Shown here: piece by piece, positions 10,501 to 22,159 of the stretch
Layout: each line of letters starts with the position of its first letter
How positions within the stretch are numbered: the first letter of the stretch is position 1
NCBI GenBank assembly: GCA_002633005.1
Contig: NMRA01000323.1
Span: 125,910 to 189,909 of the forward strand
Reading direction: 5' to 3'
Length of the DNA stretch: 64,000 bases
Origin: Phoronis australis
Lineage: Eukaryota > Phoronida > Phoronidae
Notes under the pieces: model-generated
What the model was told of the DNA's origin: nothing
The model's input: the letters and a program-made list of their open reading frames with translations, nothing else
Databases searched by the model: none
Program-made: the position numbers and the translations under genes

Positions 10501-13500
10501 CATGATTAGGTTTTTGAATTTCAAAAATCAGACAAGAAATGAGATTTTTACAAAGTAAAACATAAATGATTTTCATATAATTTTGCCATATTGTGAATCT
10601 CATTAATTCTGCTGAATGTGCTACAAAAATTGGACCATTTACCAAACCACCAGGCAGCAGTTGGACCTTGAGGAAAGCCAGGAGTCATCGTACAATTGTT
10701 AGCACGATATTTCAAGTTCAGGTTCTATTAATATCTCACTATTTTCAAAACATTACGTACCTGGACAAATCAATGCCAGAAGCGATCAGCCAAGGCGTCC
10801 ATGAATGCTCCCCAAATAAATACATGCTGGCTACTAAGAACCATCAAGGAGAATAACGTGCATATGAATTAAAGACAATCAAAAAATGGTTAAATAGAAG
10901 AAAATAACACCGTAATAAAAGCCAAAAATTCTCAGACGAAATGACTAGGACTCGTCGCCATGGTTACTCAGCGCACAACAGACACCAGTTATGACTGCTG
11001 AGTGCAGAAGGAATTCCCATCTTATCGCTCAAGCGACGAGCCACACCATACGATGACAGATCACTACAACGGTTAATAAAAAAACGAGATTTTTCAACTT
11101 CCAACACGTTTCGATGTCTCAAACATCCTCATCAGGACAAGCAATCAGGGTCATGTGACAATCTTGACCCATACAGTGTACAGTAGAGCTATCAGGACCC
11201 ATCATAGCAACAAAATATCAAAGACAATTCATAAGACCAGAGACAGCCTGCTTTGCACCAGCTGCTTATTCAGTTCAGGCTTGAGCCCGTTGAGGGGGAA
11301 TTGACTTAGGCCGACACTGGTCTTATGAATTGTCTTTGGTATTTTGTTGCTATGATAAGTCCTGATAGCTTTACTGTACACTGTGTGGGTCAAGATTGTT
11401 AGATGGCCTTCACTGCTTGTCCTGATTATTATGTTTGAGACATCGAAACATGCTGAAGTTGATAGACTTAATTGTTTTTTTATTAATATTCTCACTTACT
11501 TGTCTTCGTTGAGACAGATCACTATGCTGACGATTAGTTTTGGCTTGTATTGCATGTCAAGACGGCATTACTAAGACAGATCAAAACTGTCATCATTCAT
11601 TATCTTCATGTACATTTGTTGTCTACAGAGTTTTAAATGAGACTTTCCCAATGTTAACCTCATTCTGTAAACTAAAGATTTTTCAGAGATCATAAGAGTT
11701 TCATCAAATGCCAAGATATCTGGGGGGGAAAGGCAGCCACGCAGCCATCCAAGGCTATCATACCAGTCATCCACAGCCGTCCCCCACCAGTCAGGAGTCG
11801 TTCCCCAGCCGTAAGGAGCCATCCTCTAGCTGACCAGAGTAGTTCCCAAGCCATCTTGTAGACATGCAAACATAAACTCTTCAACAAAATCCTCATCAAC
11901 TGTAATTATACTCGTCTGGTTCATTCTTTTTGACTGCTCAGCACAAATGTTACTTAATATTTTTGAAGCAGCACAATTATCTCCCCATGATTTGCTTTGC
12001 CAATAGAGGTCCTCAGTAAGGATACTCCTAAATGAGAACGGTCCAGCTCAGACCCTGGGTAAAATAAAGAATGAGCAATGAATTGCTTATGATTTGAAGT
12101 TTGTGACTACAAAAGGATACAATGTGCTAAAGGCCTTGCAATGTGCAAACACTCTGCCATCTGGCGCCAGTCAGACAGAGTTGTTGGTAGTAGCCCAACA
12201 TCTGGTGGTGGCTCACCGTTGCTCTGGGAGGCTGGAAGTTTCCATGTGCGATACTTCATAGGAGGAGCTTAACAAGGAAAAAATAAGAAATGAGTCAAAG
12301 TAGAACGACGTCGGTCAGGCCTAAGAGAAAGCAAAATTGGTTCTGGCCTACGCCAGACTCATTTTGAAACAACTGGCATCAGGTGATGTTGAGAAAAAAA
12401 AGAATACGGAGTCATTTCAGCTGGCATGAGATGATGCTGGGGAAAAAAGAGGGATCTCAACTCGTCTTATTGGGCATCAAGGTGATGCTGGGAAAAAAGA
12501 TCCCGGCTCATTTCAGCTAACAGTAAGTTACTTTTTTAAACATGGACACATAAAAATACAATCACTGCGTTGATTTTGAAAAAAAAACACAGATCAGAAC
12601 CATTTGTCCTAATCGATCTCAAATGTAAGAGCAGTAGTCATATCATTACATTCACAGTCAGTTTTACACACCAGCAGCTAATTTGCGTATGGTTCGTCCT
12701 GACCTCTCCAAGGTCAAGGTCACGCCTCTTTCTGGGAACTCATCTCCCTCAGGGCTGACTGTAGCGGCAGTAATGTCCTGAAAACGCATACAACATTTAA
12801 GTACCTGGGAAGACCAATACCACACAAAAACAATTGCAGAAAACTGTCCGTTGATTTATATTAACATCAATATTTACATCACGGGAATATGCTAATCGGT
12901 GGCTGTAGATTTACCTTATGGTTATTTTTCGTGACAAACTAAGATCAGCCTTATCAATAATAAGAAGGACATGCGGCATGATCTTCAGGTGTTAGAATAC
13001 TGAAGCTGGTTTTCCCATAATTTGTAAACTGTTAAAGACGAATTTGCAAGCTCCGAATCATGCTAGTGCATAGCAGGAACTAAACGGCAATGCCATTTTA
13101 ACATAATCAACGCTAAACACAGTGCAGTTGTATTCACTGACAACTTGTAAACGTGAAAACAAAAACATATATGCAAATAGGTGACCTTTGCACTAATGAT
13201 GTGCCTCGCGGGCTCACATAGCCCGCATCATGCAGTGTTATTCCCCAGCAGTACGTCACAATAGTTACTGGACATGGTTCAGTGATTTGTGGCGGATCAT
13301 GTTTGCCACAAAACTGCTTCTTAAATACATTTTTGGCAATTTTCAACCTATTTCATATTCACATCGTAACTATATGTTGTGTTTCTAACTAATTCGGCCA
13401 AGCAATCACAGACACAAGGAATTAGCCTGCAAGTTCCACTTTTGGGAATGGCGATAAATTGCATTTGTGGCCCATGTAACAGCATGCATGACCATTTTGT

Positions 13501-16500
13501 GGCGTTATTCTTGTTTTGTCGTATATCAAACATTGCTGAAATGACAGGTGAGAGATTATGAGATTCTCACCGAGTGGATAACCCTGTTTTGGAGGGAACG
13601 TGCAGATTTTTCACTCAAGCTCCGGTACATTGTGCAGTCATGACCTTTTAAAAAAATGAAAAACTGGGAGTCTTAACCTGCTTTCTTGTTTTTGGAAAAA
13701 TGAATTTAGTTGTGATATGTGCTAAACATAAAAGAAAGTTTAAAAATGCTAACAACATGTAGTTTCCTGTCAAAACAAGGTAAATGGTGGTTTTGAGCAC
13801 ATTAAAGAAACTAGTCCAGCAAGGAACCTACTAGTTTTCCAACAAAGTTGCCGAGTTTGAGGCATTGTTTCATGCGAGTGCGGCAAGATCATGCAAATCT
13901 CACAACCTTGCTAGCGCACAACAGTAAAATGGCTGCCACTGAAAAGATTGTTCTGTGAGGAAGTAACGTTGAATTATGGGAGAAAGCTGGATGCACAGTA
14001 CAAGATAATTTATTATGTAATCTGACAAAATACCGTTTTCCCCGTCATGATGGCTAATTTTGTGAACATCGAAAATTACAGGTGACAACTATTAGGGTGG
14101 TAAAATTATACTGACAGAATGGGTCAGCCACCTCACTAACTTTCCTGCCAATTGCCCTTCATTCTTGGTCATGTGGAAAGACTAAGATGATGATGAACTT
14201 GGCTTCCGCCCAGACATCATGACGGGAAATTACGGGTCATTTTATCTGAAAACGTTTGACTTGTATTGGAAGTACAGGTCTACTAAGTAGTTCTGTTCCA
14301 TAAGCCGAGATTTCTCGTCTTGACTCACGAGTCACTAGTCTCACAGAATGCGTCCATGGAAAGAAAAACAGTGAGCTTTTGAGAACTTCATGGTTCGTCA
14401 ATAGAAGAATTTAAATTGAAAGTGCTTCCTCACAGCTGTGTGCAGAGTGTTTTAATCACAAGACTACAGGTTCTCAGACATACTTGAGCATTTTCTACAT
14501 TATCCAGCGGCTTGGGGAGCTCTTTATCCCTGTTAAGATGCTCAACCGAGACGCCAGTCAATATGCCATGCTTCTGCTTGAAGACGAGCAGATACCGAAT
14601 GGCAGTTCTGAAAAGAGAGAACAACAATTGACTTGAACTGATTTCTTTATGAACAATTATGATACAAAACACAGGTACAGCTCAAAGTACAACACAATTA
14701 ATCATTGACGAAATATCATATCTCCATGCCAAACACCTCAGTGCACAGCAAGTGAACGAGGCCACACCAAAAATTCCACAAATCTGTTCTAACCTCGGCT
14801 GGCCTCGTCACTCGGAACCCATGTTCTTAAACTGTCGTCCTTCTCTATCTGTCGTCTGCCATACTTTCTTTGACCTCTTTGGTCTGCCATACTTTCTTTG
14901 ACCACTTCCACATATTGGAAGTGAATCAGTGACAGGCATCCTCTCATTGAGCTGAACTACCTGTCATTACCATTTCACACCCCACACCCTGGCAGTGCTG
15001 TTGTAGTAAAATCAGAGGTAACTAGGCGCCCAAAGCCCACCATATCACCTTGAGCACTGAACATAACTTATGGTGCGTAGGCGCTACGTTAAAATGCCAA
15101 AAGGTGGTTGGCTGCACCTACGTCCGCCTAAGTTCGCCTACGCCCCACTACAGCACTGCACCCTGGAGACTGCTAATTGAGCTCACAACAAAACTGGCTG
15201 CCAATGATTTGTCACAGTGACAAAATCATCATATTGTCACAGTGACAAAATCATCATATTGTCACAGTGACAAAATCATCATATTGTCACAGTGACAAAA
15301 TCATCATATTGTCACAGTGACAAAATCATCATATTGTCACTGTGACAAAATCATCATATTGTCCAGCTACTTTTGGTGTTTATGGGACTCTCTCAAAGAC
15401 TTCATTTTCTAAAACTATTAGACAGGTCTGTTTACACCAACCTGAAGATTATTTAAGTAGGAAGTTTTAGTCAGTCTTTTCTCCACTGATCTTCAAAGGT
15501 TGGTCTAAATCAGACCATACGTTTTAGTAAATATTACTAAATCACAACTTCAAGTGGTTTTAGGAATGTTCAACTCAGGGCTTGACATCTGCAAGTAAAT
15601 GCTCGAAAATACGATTAATAGAAAAAAAAGTGAAATACAAGTAGAAAATTGACTTTATTAAATTATTATTTGAATGGCACGGACCTGATTTTTTTTAGTC
15701 GTCACTTTTTACTAGACCAAATTTGGGAATACGAGTGGAAAATATGCTGTCACTCATATTTTCGAGCTGGCATTTTTGCCTGCGTCTAGCGTTATAACTC
15801 TGAACCTGCACTATGTAGGAGGTCTATGGTTACACACGTACAGCTGCAGCATCAAAAGTTAACAAAACACAACTACATTTGGAAAGGAATTTGTATTTCC
15901 TAGCCAGAAAGGCTTTAGTTCAGTAAACAGACAGCAACAAAAGTTTTAGAATTTGATGAAGTATTGTAAAAATTAAAACCAACTCTTGCCAAAACTACCA
16001 CACTGTTTGTCACCTTCACGATGTTCAAAATTTAAGATGCAGCATTCCAGGTATTAGTATTTAAAACAACAATTGACTAATTTTGTCCAAACCGTTTTTA
16101 AAATAGTCATGACTACAGATACCTCGAAAATTGTGAAGACAGTAGCAAATAATTCATTTGTCTGGTGAATAATTACAGAATTTGTTATTATTTGAGAAAT
16201 TTTGTTAAATTTTCAACAATAAGATGTTTTCCAACTTTTTCGAAACAGCTAAAGGCAGCTGCAACCATAAAATTGGCGTTTATAAATTGGTCCTTCACAC
16301 AAACAAATACAGCAATAAGGTGTAAACTAGAATTAGGTTTTTTCTCCTTTCGTGACTGACTACGAAATAAGAGGGCGACTCGGAACGTCTTCTTCAGTTG
16401 GTAAAGTTGACGAGAATTCGGTAATTGTAAATACGCCATATTCATAGCAAAAAATGAGTGCGCTCTGACGGCACAGTGAAAAATGGAAAATTACAATATT

Positions 16501-19500
16501 TATCCATCAACCTACCCATGTCCGAGCAGTAAGGGTAGGACTAAAGGAAACAAAACATTTTACGAGTAGCCTAACTGAAAATATTATGATCGTTGATACT
16601 GACATACTTTACAAGTTGGATACACGTGACGACAATCCACTTTCCAGTGACACCCCAAAGTCTGGAGGCAGCCAACTCGAAGAAGACTTCACTGTAATCA
16701 AGAACTGTCATCCACATTTGTAACCTATGAGTTGTCTCCTCCTGTGAAATCAAAACACGCCAATCCAAGATATGCAATTATGAAATTACAGTTATTAACT
16801 TTCAACCTTCGTGAAGTTTTGCCAGGTTTCACAACATAGCTTAACTTGAACTGCTCCTTGTTTACCCTATGATTTCAAAACTATATTTTTGAATCCTCCA
16901 TAACTAAAAAATCTGAATCCATTACCTAAACATACTTATATCTATAACTATTTTAATTAACTGTACTTGTCACTATAACGAATAAATATAATACAATAAT
17001 ATAATACAACGAGTATAATACAATAAATACCATACACACAATTACTCATAATCACTTGACGGCCATTTTCATGAAAAGAACAATTCTTTGCTTTCAGCAA
17101 GAATTTCTATTAAAAAACTTAAATCACAGGCAACTCCATCTTTGAACTATTTACGGACTAAAAGCAGGAAATGCTGACTGAGATTTTTCACTTTCTGCCA
17201 AGCAATGGCCAAAGAAATTTCAGTCATTAAAAAGTCTATTTCTAAGGTTACGTGTACCCCTAATTAAAAGGTTGTCTTTTTCTTGAAATATCTAAATAAC
17301 AAGCAACTGTCAAAACATGAAACAAGGAATCAAGACACATCTATTCACATCATTCACAACGCTGTGCCATTCTGATGGTCACGTGACCATGCGTTTTAGG
17401 CAAAAATGTCGTTTTTTGAAAGGCACTTTGATATTGAGAAAGTCCTTACACCAGCATTCTCCAAATTTTCCATATCAAAACTTTGACAAAAATGGTCAAA
17501 AACCAGTCTGGGATTTTCCATAGTTGGTGTAACATAATTGTTAATGGTATTTTTTTCGGAAATAGTACATGTAACCTTAAAGCAACGCNGTCGGATCCGT
17601 CCGAAAGTTCACACATGCCGTCCCATTCATGAATGGAACATATGTGCCAAATTTCATGAACGTATGTCAAAGGGTTTTGGAGATAGAGCAGCGGACGCCG
17701 GACGCCAGACGCCGAACGGACGCCGCCCGGACGGACGGACGGACGGACAGACGGACAGAGATGACGGCATAATGCGTCCACATATAAATATGTGGGCGCA
17801 TAACAATAATATAATACAATGAATATAATACAATAAATACCATACACACAATTACTCATAATCACTTGACGGCCATTTTCATGAAAAGAACAATTCTTTG
17901 CTTTCAGCAAGAATTTCTGTTAAAAAACTTAAATCACAGGCAACTCCATCTTTGAACTATTTACGGACTAAAAGCAGGAAATGCTGACTGAGATTTTTTA
18001 CTTGATGCCAAACAATGGCCAAAGAAATTTCAGTCATTAAAAAGTCTATTTCTAAGGTTACGTTCGGTGTACCCCTAATTAAAAGGTCTTTTTCTTGAAA
18101 TATCTAAATAACAAGCAACTGTCAAAACATGAAACAAGGAATCAAGACACATCTATTCACATCATTCACAACGCTGTGCCATTCTGATGGTCACGTGACC
18201 ATGCGTTTTAGGCAAAAATGTCATTTTTTGAAAGGCACTTTGATATTGAGAAAGTCCTTACACCAGCATTCTCCAAATTTTCCATATCAAAACTTTGACA
18301 AAAATGGTCAAAAACCAGTCTGGGATTTTCCATAGTTGGTGTAACATAATTGTTAATGGTATTTTTTTCGGAAATAGTACATGTAACCTTAAAGCAACGC
18401 ATGAATTATTAGTTACGCACAGCCCATATCCCCACTGTTTCAACACATTATCAAAAATCAGAAAAGTGAAGTGATATACACGCTGAAGAGGAGCTGGTAT
18501 TCAAAACTTTCAAAAGTGTTAAAAATCGAAATGCCCGAAAGTGGCTCACACGAAGTCAAACTCAACCGAGACGTCCCGAACAACTTGCTTACTAAAGCAT
18601 AAATAGAGACGAAAAAGATTTTATAAATGAGATCTGGATATTGAATGTTTGGACAAAATTATAACGAAGGTTGTTAATTACATTTAGTAGATAATCACAT
18701 TCCACCTTTCATACCTCACAGTTGGTACATGATAATTGTAGAAATTCTTCACACAATTGGCTAACACGCCGAATTTTAATTTGTCAAATTTCTCAACAAA
18801 AAAATTAGAATTTTTCATGAAAACTGACCATTTTGTCATTTTTAGAGTGGAATAACCTTACAGCAGATGTAGTGAGTGCGCTCATGAACATAATGTTCGG
18901 TTCTCACGATGCCATACAAATTTTTCGATCGATACAGAATCTATTCAACTTGAGAAACCTTACAAACCAAAGACGTGGCTTCAAAAGGAAATCCATGGAC
19001 CTATATAAGGATTTTTTGACTGTAGGCTGATGGGACTATATATTGACTGGCTTGTTTGCAGCAAATCCTGACAGTAAACACCATAAAAACCAAGTCAGTA
19101 TACAGCAGCGCATTTCAGTCCCAAAATACCCACATCCACTGATCTACGCTGTTCCTAACACCAAGTAGATTGATTCTGTCACAAAAAAAAAACAAACAAA
19201 CACCTACTGTGACCACTTTTGGTTTGATATTATAGGCTGAGCGGAGTATCCCATCATTAACCAGTACCCACAGATTGGACGCACAGTACACCATCTCTGA
19301 AAGCACCCCAGACGACTCCAACCGTCCTGAAATATCAATTCAAAGCTGCATTGTATAAACCAAAACAACTTGCCTCTTACCATCCCCCTACATAGCAAAC
19401 GGGTGATGTTCGTGTTAGGAAGAGCTAGTTTTTACTCCATGAGAGATTCATAAAAATACCAAACAAGCAATCAGGAAGGGAATGGCCATCAATGCCGAAC

Positions 19501-20898
19501 AGAAATCACTCTCATAGGCAACATGTCACCCGCTCTAGTGTCATAGAGGCGACAAAACTCCCTCACCTACCAATTAATAGTACAAGTCCCGTGTATTTTA
19601 AATGTTGGTAACCGAATCTAGACAGCAAAATCATTATTTTTAGCATGTCAAAAAACAATTTACACTAACTTAAAAATGATAGAACATTTTTAAGTGTTTA
19701 CTTTCTTTAACTGCAACTCTTTTTGAGTTTTCAAAGTCATGTTTTTCTTTCAGGTATTACAGGTATTACAGGTTTTTCTTCCTTAATTTTTGCAGAATAT
19801 TTCACTCTGGTTTACTTGAAGCTTTTATTAAATTATTCAAAGCAGCATTAAACTAGTACTTTTTGTCACAAAACAAATATTGATTTAGGCCATGCTGGTT
19901 AATAAAACAGGGCAAAATGTAGCTTTAATTCTACTAACCTTTTACAAACAGCGACTCTTCATTAAGCTGTGTTTTTATATTGTCATACATAGCTATAGCT
20001 ATCGTAGTTTGCTAAAATTTTAACATGAAAGAGTGAAGCATCTGGATTTATGCAACGTGTCTCTCCTACTTTACCAAGCACTATAGTATGTTCCATTTCG
20101 GTGACAGTATCAGTCACCTACTTTGAATCTAGACCTTAGTAACGCAAGGAGCAAATTTGTGCGTGAACAAGAGGGGACATATGATACCACCTGTCCCGCG
20201 CAGTGTTAAAAATGCATGCCAGCTTCCGATTGTGGGAACTGAACGAAGGACTGCTTGAAGAAAAAGTTTGATAACGGGAGTATTTGTTCGAATTGGAAGG
20301 AATTAAGACATCGACGGCCTGCTAAACTAAGGTGTCCCTCTATGCGCATAATAACAAGGTGACTTTCATGTTTTAGCCAGTGTGAAGCATAATTTTCCGA
20401 AAAGGTTTCAGCATATGAAGCGCCTATAGGAGCTACACCATCTCTACTGAGCCAAGTATAGACGGTGGTCACTGTCAGAATGTCACTGCAAACAGAGAGG
20501 CTTACAATTACCTGCTTTTAAAGTGACTTTTGATTTTTTAATCAGCATGAGGCATAATTCGGCTAAAAGCTTTCCGGCGTATGAAGCACGTATAGGAGCT
20601 TCATTGTCAGTCTAATCAGCCTCGGAAATATTGTGATTAGTGTAAACTTCTTTGGTCCTAGACATCAGTTGATGAATTGTTCTGAAACTTTTTTATTGCA
20701 CTGAGTTTCAGTTTCATTCTCCAAAAAAATTCACATTCTGTAAACTAATTGTACCTTATCTTGTTACTAACCAGCAAATAAATACGAAAACATCCGTACT
20801 GTAGACTCTGCCTGCGACATTACATCAGCATGGACAGCAACGTATTTCCGATACCGTTCCAAAACATCCCTCACGCACTGCCTTACGTTGTCGGCCAT
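7509..20898 (-). CDS. PEX16: PEX16, peroxisomal membrane biogenesis factor (complete, 10 exons, 358 aa)
   Basis: PEX16 is an integral peroxisomal/ER membrane protein that recruits PEX3 and so starts insertion of peroxisomal membrane proteins. All ten exons join in frame with GT-AG introns. Signature stretches match the vertebrate family in order: YRKYVAVHADVMSQAESTVR near residue 17, MVYCASNLWVLVNDGILR near 54, YSEVFFELAASRLWG near 98, HSWTPWLIASGIDL near 263, RYVYLLFYLLRSPFYDR near 298 and LPVWQKVYFYVW near the C terminus. Human PEX16 is 336 aa; the extra residues lie in the central linker (exons 4-6). Hydrophobic segments near 115-137 and 253-285 fit the two membrane spans. The start MADNV at 20898 aligns with the family. 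An in-frame ATG at 20949 lies upstream of a likely core-promoter motif and is not preferred. The gene runs divergently from LARGE. Confidence 0.95.
8277..8341 (-). CDS. PEX16: PEX16 exon 9 (65 nt)
   Basis: Acceptor CTATTTTCAG|. It encodes MKLIYLLRRVFSKIPGASFI and one more Ile. The length matches the vertebrate segment between SPFYDR and LPxWQK exactly. Donor G|GTGAGT. Confidence 0.9.
9214..9333 (-). CDS. PEX16: PEX16 exon 8
   Basis: Acceptor TATCGGCAG|. It encodes LFFMGDFKDMNKVEREEMTR and RYVYLLFYLLRSPFYDRHS, among the most conserved parts of the family. Donor AA|GTAAGT. Confidence 0.93.
10194..10247. repeat. 18-bp tandem repeat, 3 copies
   Basis: The unit CGCCTTGCCTCAGGTTTA occurs at 10194, 10212 and, with two substitutions, 10230. 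It lies in PEX16 intron 7. Confidence 0.9.
10761..10833 (-). CDS. PEX16: PEX16 exon 7
   Basis: Acceptor GGTTCTTAG|. T+TA gives Leu253. It encodes ASMYLFGEHSWTPWLIASG and IDLS, part of the second membrane region. Donor AG|GTACGT. Confidence 0.92.
11071..11489. repeat. Large inverted repeat (fold-back), Penelope-like candidate
   Basis: The left arm (11071-11240) and right arm (11318-11489) are inverted copies of about 170 bp, roughly 85% alike, around a spacer of about 77 bp. On the - strand the left arm carries a hammerhead-like core. Facing inverted copies with such a core are typical of Penelope-like retroelements, but no reverse transcriptase is present. Confidence 0.75.
11107..11137 (-). 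ncRNA. Hammerhead-ribozyme-like core in the fold-back arm
   Basis: On the - strand the order is CTGATGA, one G, a 5-bp stem GATGT/ACATC with loop TTGAG, then GAAAC. CTGATGA and GAAA are the two invariant blocks of the hammerhead. The extra G between CTGATGA and the stem is not canonical. In the other arm the first block has decayed to CTGATTA. Activity is unknown. Confidence 0.4.
12121..12267 (-). CDS. PEX16: PEX16 exon 6
   Basis: Acceptor CCTTGTTAAG|. It encodes PPMKYRTWKLPASQ, a Pro-rich loop and SDWRQMAECLHIARPLAH, the counterpart of the vertebrate IARPLLH region. It ends in T before donor GTATCC, a weak but phase-consistent site. Confidence 0.88.
12373..12519. repeat. Imperfect tandem repeat, about 49 bp x 3
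   Basis: Three units start with GGCAT(C/G)A, continue with GATG(C/T)TG and an A-rich run, and end CATTTCAGCT or a decayed form. Unit starts are 49 and 50 bp apart. It lies in PEX16 intron 5, just 5' of exon 6 on + coordinates. Confidence 0.65.
12672..12777 (-). CDS. PEX16: PEX16 exon 5
   Basis: Acceptor GCGTTTTCAG|. It encodes the variable linker DITAATVSPEGDEFPERG and the conserved basic stretch RSGRTIRKLAA. It ends in one base before donor GTGTGT. Confidence 0.88.
14010..14250. repeat. Dispersed repeat, copy in PEX16 intron 4
   Basis: Shares ordered blocks with 55870-56085: CAGAATGG..., CCCTTCATTCT(T/C)GGTC and CATGACGGGAA...CGGGTCATTTT. A more diverged relative may lie at 8670-8900. Confidence 0.6.
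14484..14607 (-). CDS. PEX16: PEX16 exon 4
   Basis: Joins AA+A to give Lys127, then TAIRYLLVFKQKHG and a polar linker to NVENAQ. Donor GTATGT, phase 0. Confidence 0.9.
15211..15360. repeat. 25-bp tandem array with palindromic units, 6 copies
   Basis: Six head-to-tail units start at 15211, 15236, 15261, 15286, 15311 and 15336. Each has TTGTCACAGTGACAA, a perfect 15-base odd palindrome. The last unit has the centre base flipped (GTCACTGTGAC). Otherwise the copies are nearly identical, so the array is young or homogenised. Confidence 0.95.
16608..16741 (-). CDS. PEX16: PEX16 exon 3
   Basis: Acceptor TTTCACAG| precedes GAGGAG. It encodes the conserved helix WMTVLDYSEVFFELAASRLW and the first membrane segment KWIVVTCIQLV. 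It ends in AA before donor GTATGT. Confidence 0.93.
16993..17588 (+). repeat. Direct duplication, copy 1 (pair with 17803-18400)
   Basis: A block of about 600 bp repeated 810-812 bp downstream at near identity. It ends exactly at the single N (17589). It lies in PEX16 intron 2, so coding sequence is not affected. An unmerged contig overlap is likely. Confidence 0.9.
17590..17802 (-). mobile_element. Fragment of the ATGCGYCCACATAT element (reverse orientation)
   Basis: Ends in the hairpin ATGCGTCCACATAT...ATGTGGGCGCAT at 17772-17801, preceded by a CGGA-rich tract (17727-17757) and the sequence found at the start of the copies at 35673 and 49149. It begins at the N. Confidence 0.75.
17803..18400 (+). 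repeat. Direct duplication, copy 2 (pair with 16993-17588)
   Basis: Near-identical to copy 1 with a few substitutions and short indels, as expected of two haplotypes. It continues past 18400 into sequence not seen after copy 1. Confidence 0.9.
19208..19326 (-). CDS. PEX16: PEX16 exon 2
   Basis: The acceptor GATATTTCAG| precedes GACGG, so the split codon is Gly43. It encodes GRLESSGVLSEMVYCASN and LWVLVNDGILRSAYN. It ends ...VVT before donor GTAGGT, phase 0. Confidence 0.93.
20772..20898 (-). CDS. PEX16: PEX16 exon 1 (residues 1-42 + 1 nt)
   Basis: Starts at ATG 20898 (MADNVRQCVRD...) and ends ...FSYLFA plus G before the donor G|GTTAGT. Reading on past the donor meets TAG at once, which confirms the splice. 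Confidence 0.93.
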
Positions 20899-20926
20899 TT
20901 TTCTAGCATGTAAACTTGTAAACAAT

Positions 20927-20938
20927 CGGAAGATGGCG
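20927..20938 (-). promoter_or_regulatory. PEX16: ETS/YY1-type core promoter element of PEX16
   Basis: CGGAAGATGGCG on the + strand joins an ETS site (CGGAA) to the YY1-like AAGATGGCG. It lies about 30 bp upstream of the PEX16 ATG. Such sites mark TATA-less start sites of housekeeping genes in animals and are often bidirectional. Transcription from this point would make 20898 the first ATG. Confidence 0.5.
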
Positions 20939-21695
20939 CTTCCTATCAAGGAGACAAAATATTTTCTTTTTTCTGAGATAACTTTGATGAGATAACTACA
21001 TTCCTAACAACTTTGTCGGCGTCAAAGTTTCAGTGTAAACAATGACATTATTTATTAGTGCCAAAAATGATTTTTCTTTGTTCTTGATCGAACAAATCAA
21101 CATTAAAACGAATTCTTCTCACGAAGGTTATTTGTTTCGTGTGACCTCAAAAGTTCACGTTTGACAAGTGATCGTCGGACTCGCTGTTGCTTCTGAATGT
21201 GAAAGCGAAGTTTTATGAGATTATCCGGGTGATGTTACCTCGTCTATTTTTCCCATTTGCGGTTGGTACTTCATATTTTATTTATACAGTAACGTTGTGC
21301 ATATAGTGTTATGTGTTGTATAGTTATTCAACGACTTTAGCTGAAGCTCTCGGGCTGTAGGCCTATTCGCCCTATTGAGTATTGTATGTCTATAATTTTC
21401 TTGTCACATGTGTCACTTTGTCAGCCACCGCGGTGACAGGCAGCTGAGTCACGTCATCAGATGTTCATCTTGACTCATTTTGTACAATAGATTGACCATT
21501 GTTGACAGAAATGTGAATGAGACTGATATTGAGACTGAAATTTAAGCTTGTATAGTTGTATATTAATTGTTCCTTTTATGGCCATGTGAGTATTTAAACA
21601 GACACAGAGGCAACCAACCGGTTACCAACCCCCTGTAACAATGTTCCAGGGATATTCCTGGATAGGCAATTACATTGTCCCGGATGCTGCAGGCA
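20939..21695. other. Divergent region upstream of PEX16
   Basis: No coding content. It may contain a bidirectional promoter and an untranslated first exon of LARGE, but I find no donor I would trust. Just inside PEX16 intron 1 two related blocks (near 20392 and 20560, containing GTATGAAGC/ATATGAAGC and TATAGGAGCT) mark a small local duplication. Confidence 0.4.
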
Positions 21696-21859
21696 TTAAA
21701 GGAGAATGCCACCGGATTTAATTAGTCTTTTTTACCGTCTTAATCGGTCTATATCCACATCGCCTCTTATACGGTCAACCTCACCTTGCCGAGAGGTGTT
21801 GCGTTAACCTGTGAGGAAGGTGAGAAACGACGCAGCAACGTCAGTGGTTCGTCTTCAGA

Positions 21860-22159
21860 ATGAATTCCGCTATATTGTGGTGCATTGTTCCTGCTTGTCC
21901 GAACTAAGAAGCTGCGAAGAAAGCGGGTATATCGTTTTTCCGACTTTCTTGAGAGCCCGAAATGCTTAGGAAGTGGCTCGCGGTAGTGAAGAATGAAAGG
22001 TACACTGTTTATAGCAAGTATGAGGCCGTCAAACATCTCCATGTCTGTGGCCGGCATTTCGTCTACAGTGATTTCTCTGACAAATTCCGGCTTACCAAAG
22101 AACTATCTATACGTTCTGTTGCTTGTGCATGTTCACAGCGCCTCTCTAGTATTTCTTGA
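21860..22159 (+). pseudogene. THAP zinc-finger relic of a transposase
   Basis: Read from ATG 21860, the frame gives CIVPAC (C8, C13), GISFFRL, LRKWLAVV, then CGRHFVYSDF (C63, H66). This fits the C2-CH THAP pattern: C-x4-C, 49 residues, C-x2-H, with Trp and the Phe-Arg-Leu strand. Two in-frame stops (TAA 21905, TGA 21950) break it, and the frame ends at TGA 22157. It sits inside the TTAA-flanked element, so it is the DNA-binding end of that transposase and not a host gene. Confidence 0.75.

Larger units (their letters stand above)
7571..20771 (-). other. PEX16: Introns of PEX16
   Basis: Nine introns of 0.4-2.5 kb. They contain the repeats listed separately (10194-10247, 11071-11489, 12373-12519, 14010-14250, 15211-15360, 16993-18400). 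Around 7660-8110 and 9965-10115 there is further degenerate repeated sequence with recurrent TGTGGAC/GTCCACA motifs. I see no nested gene. Confidence 0.6.
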
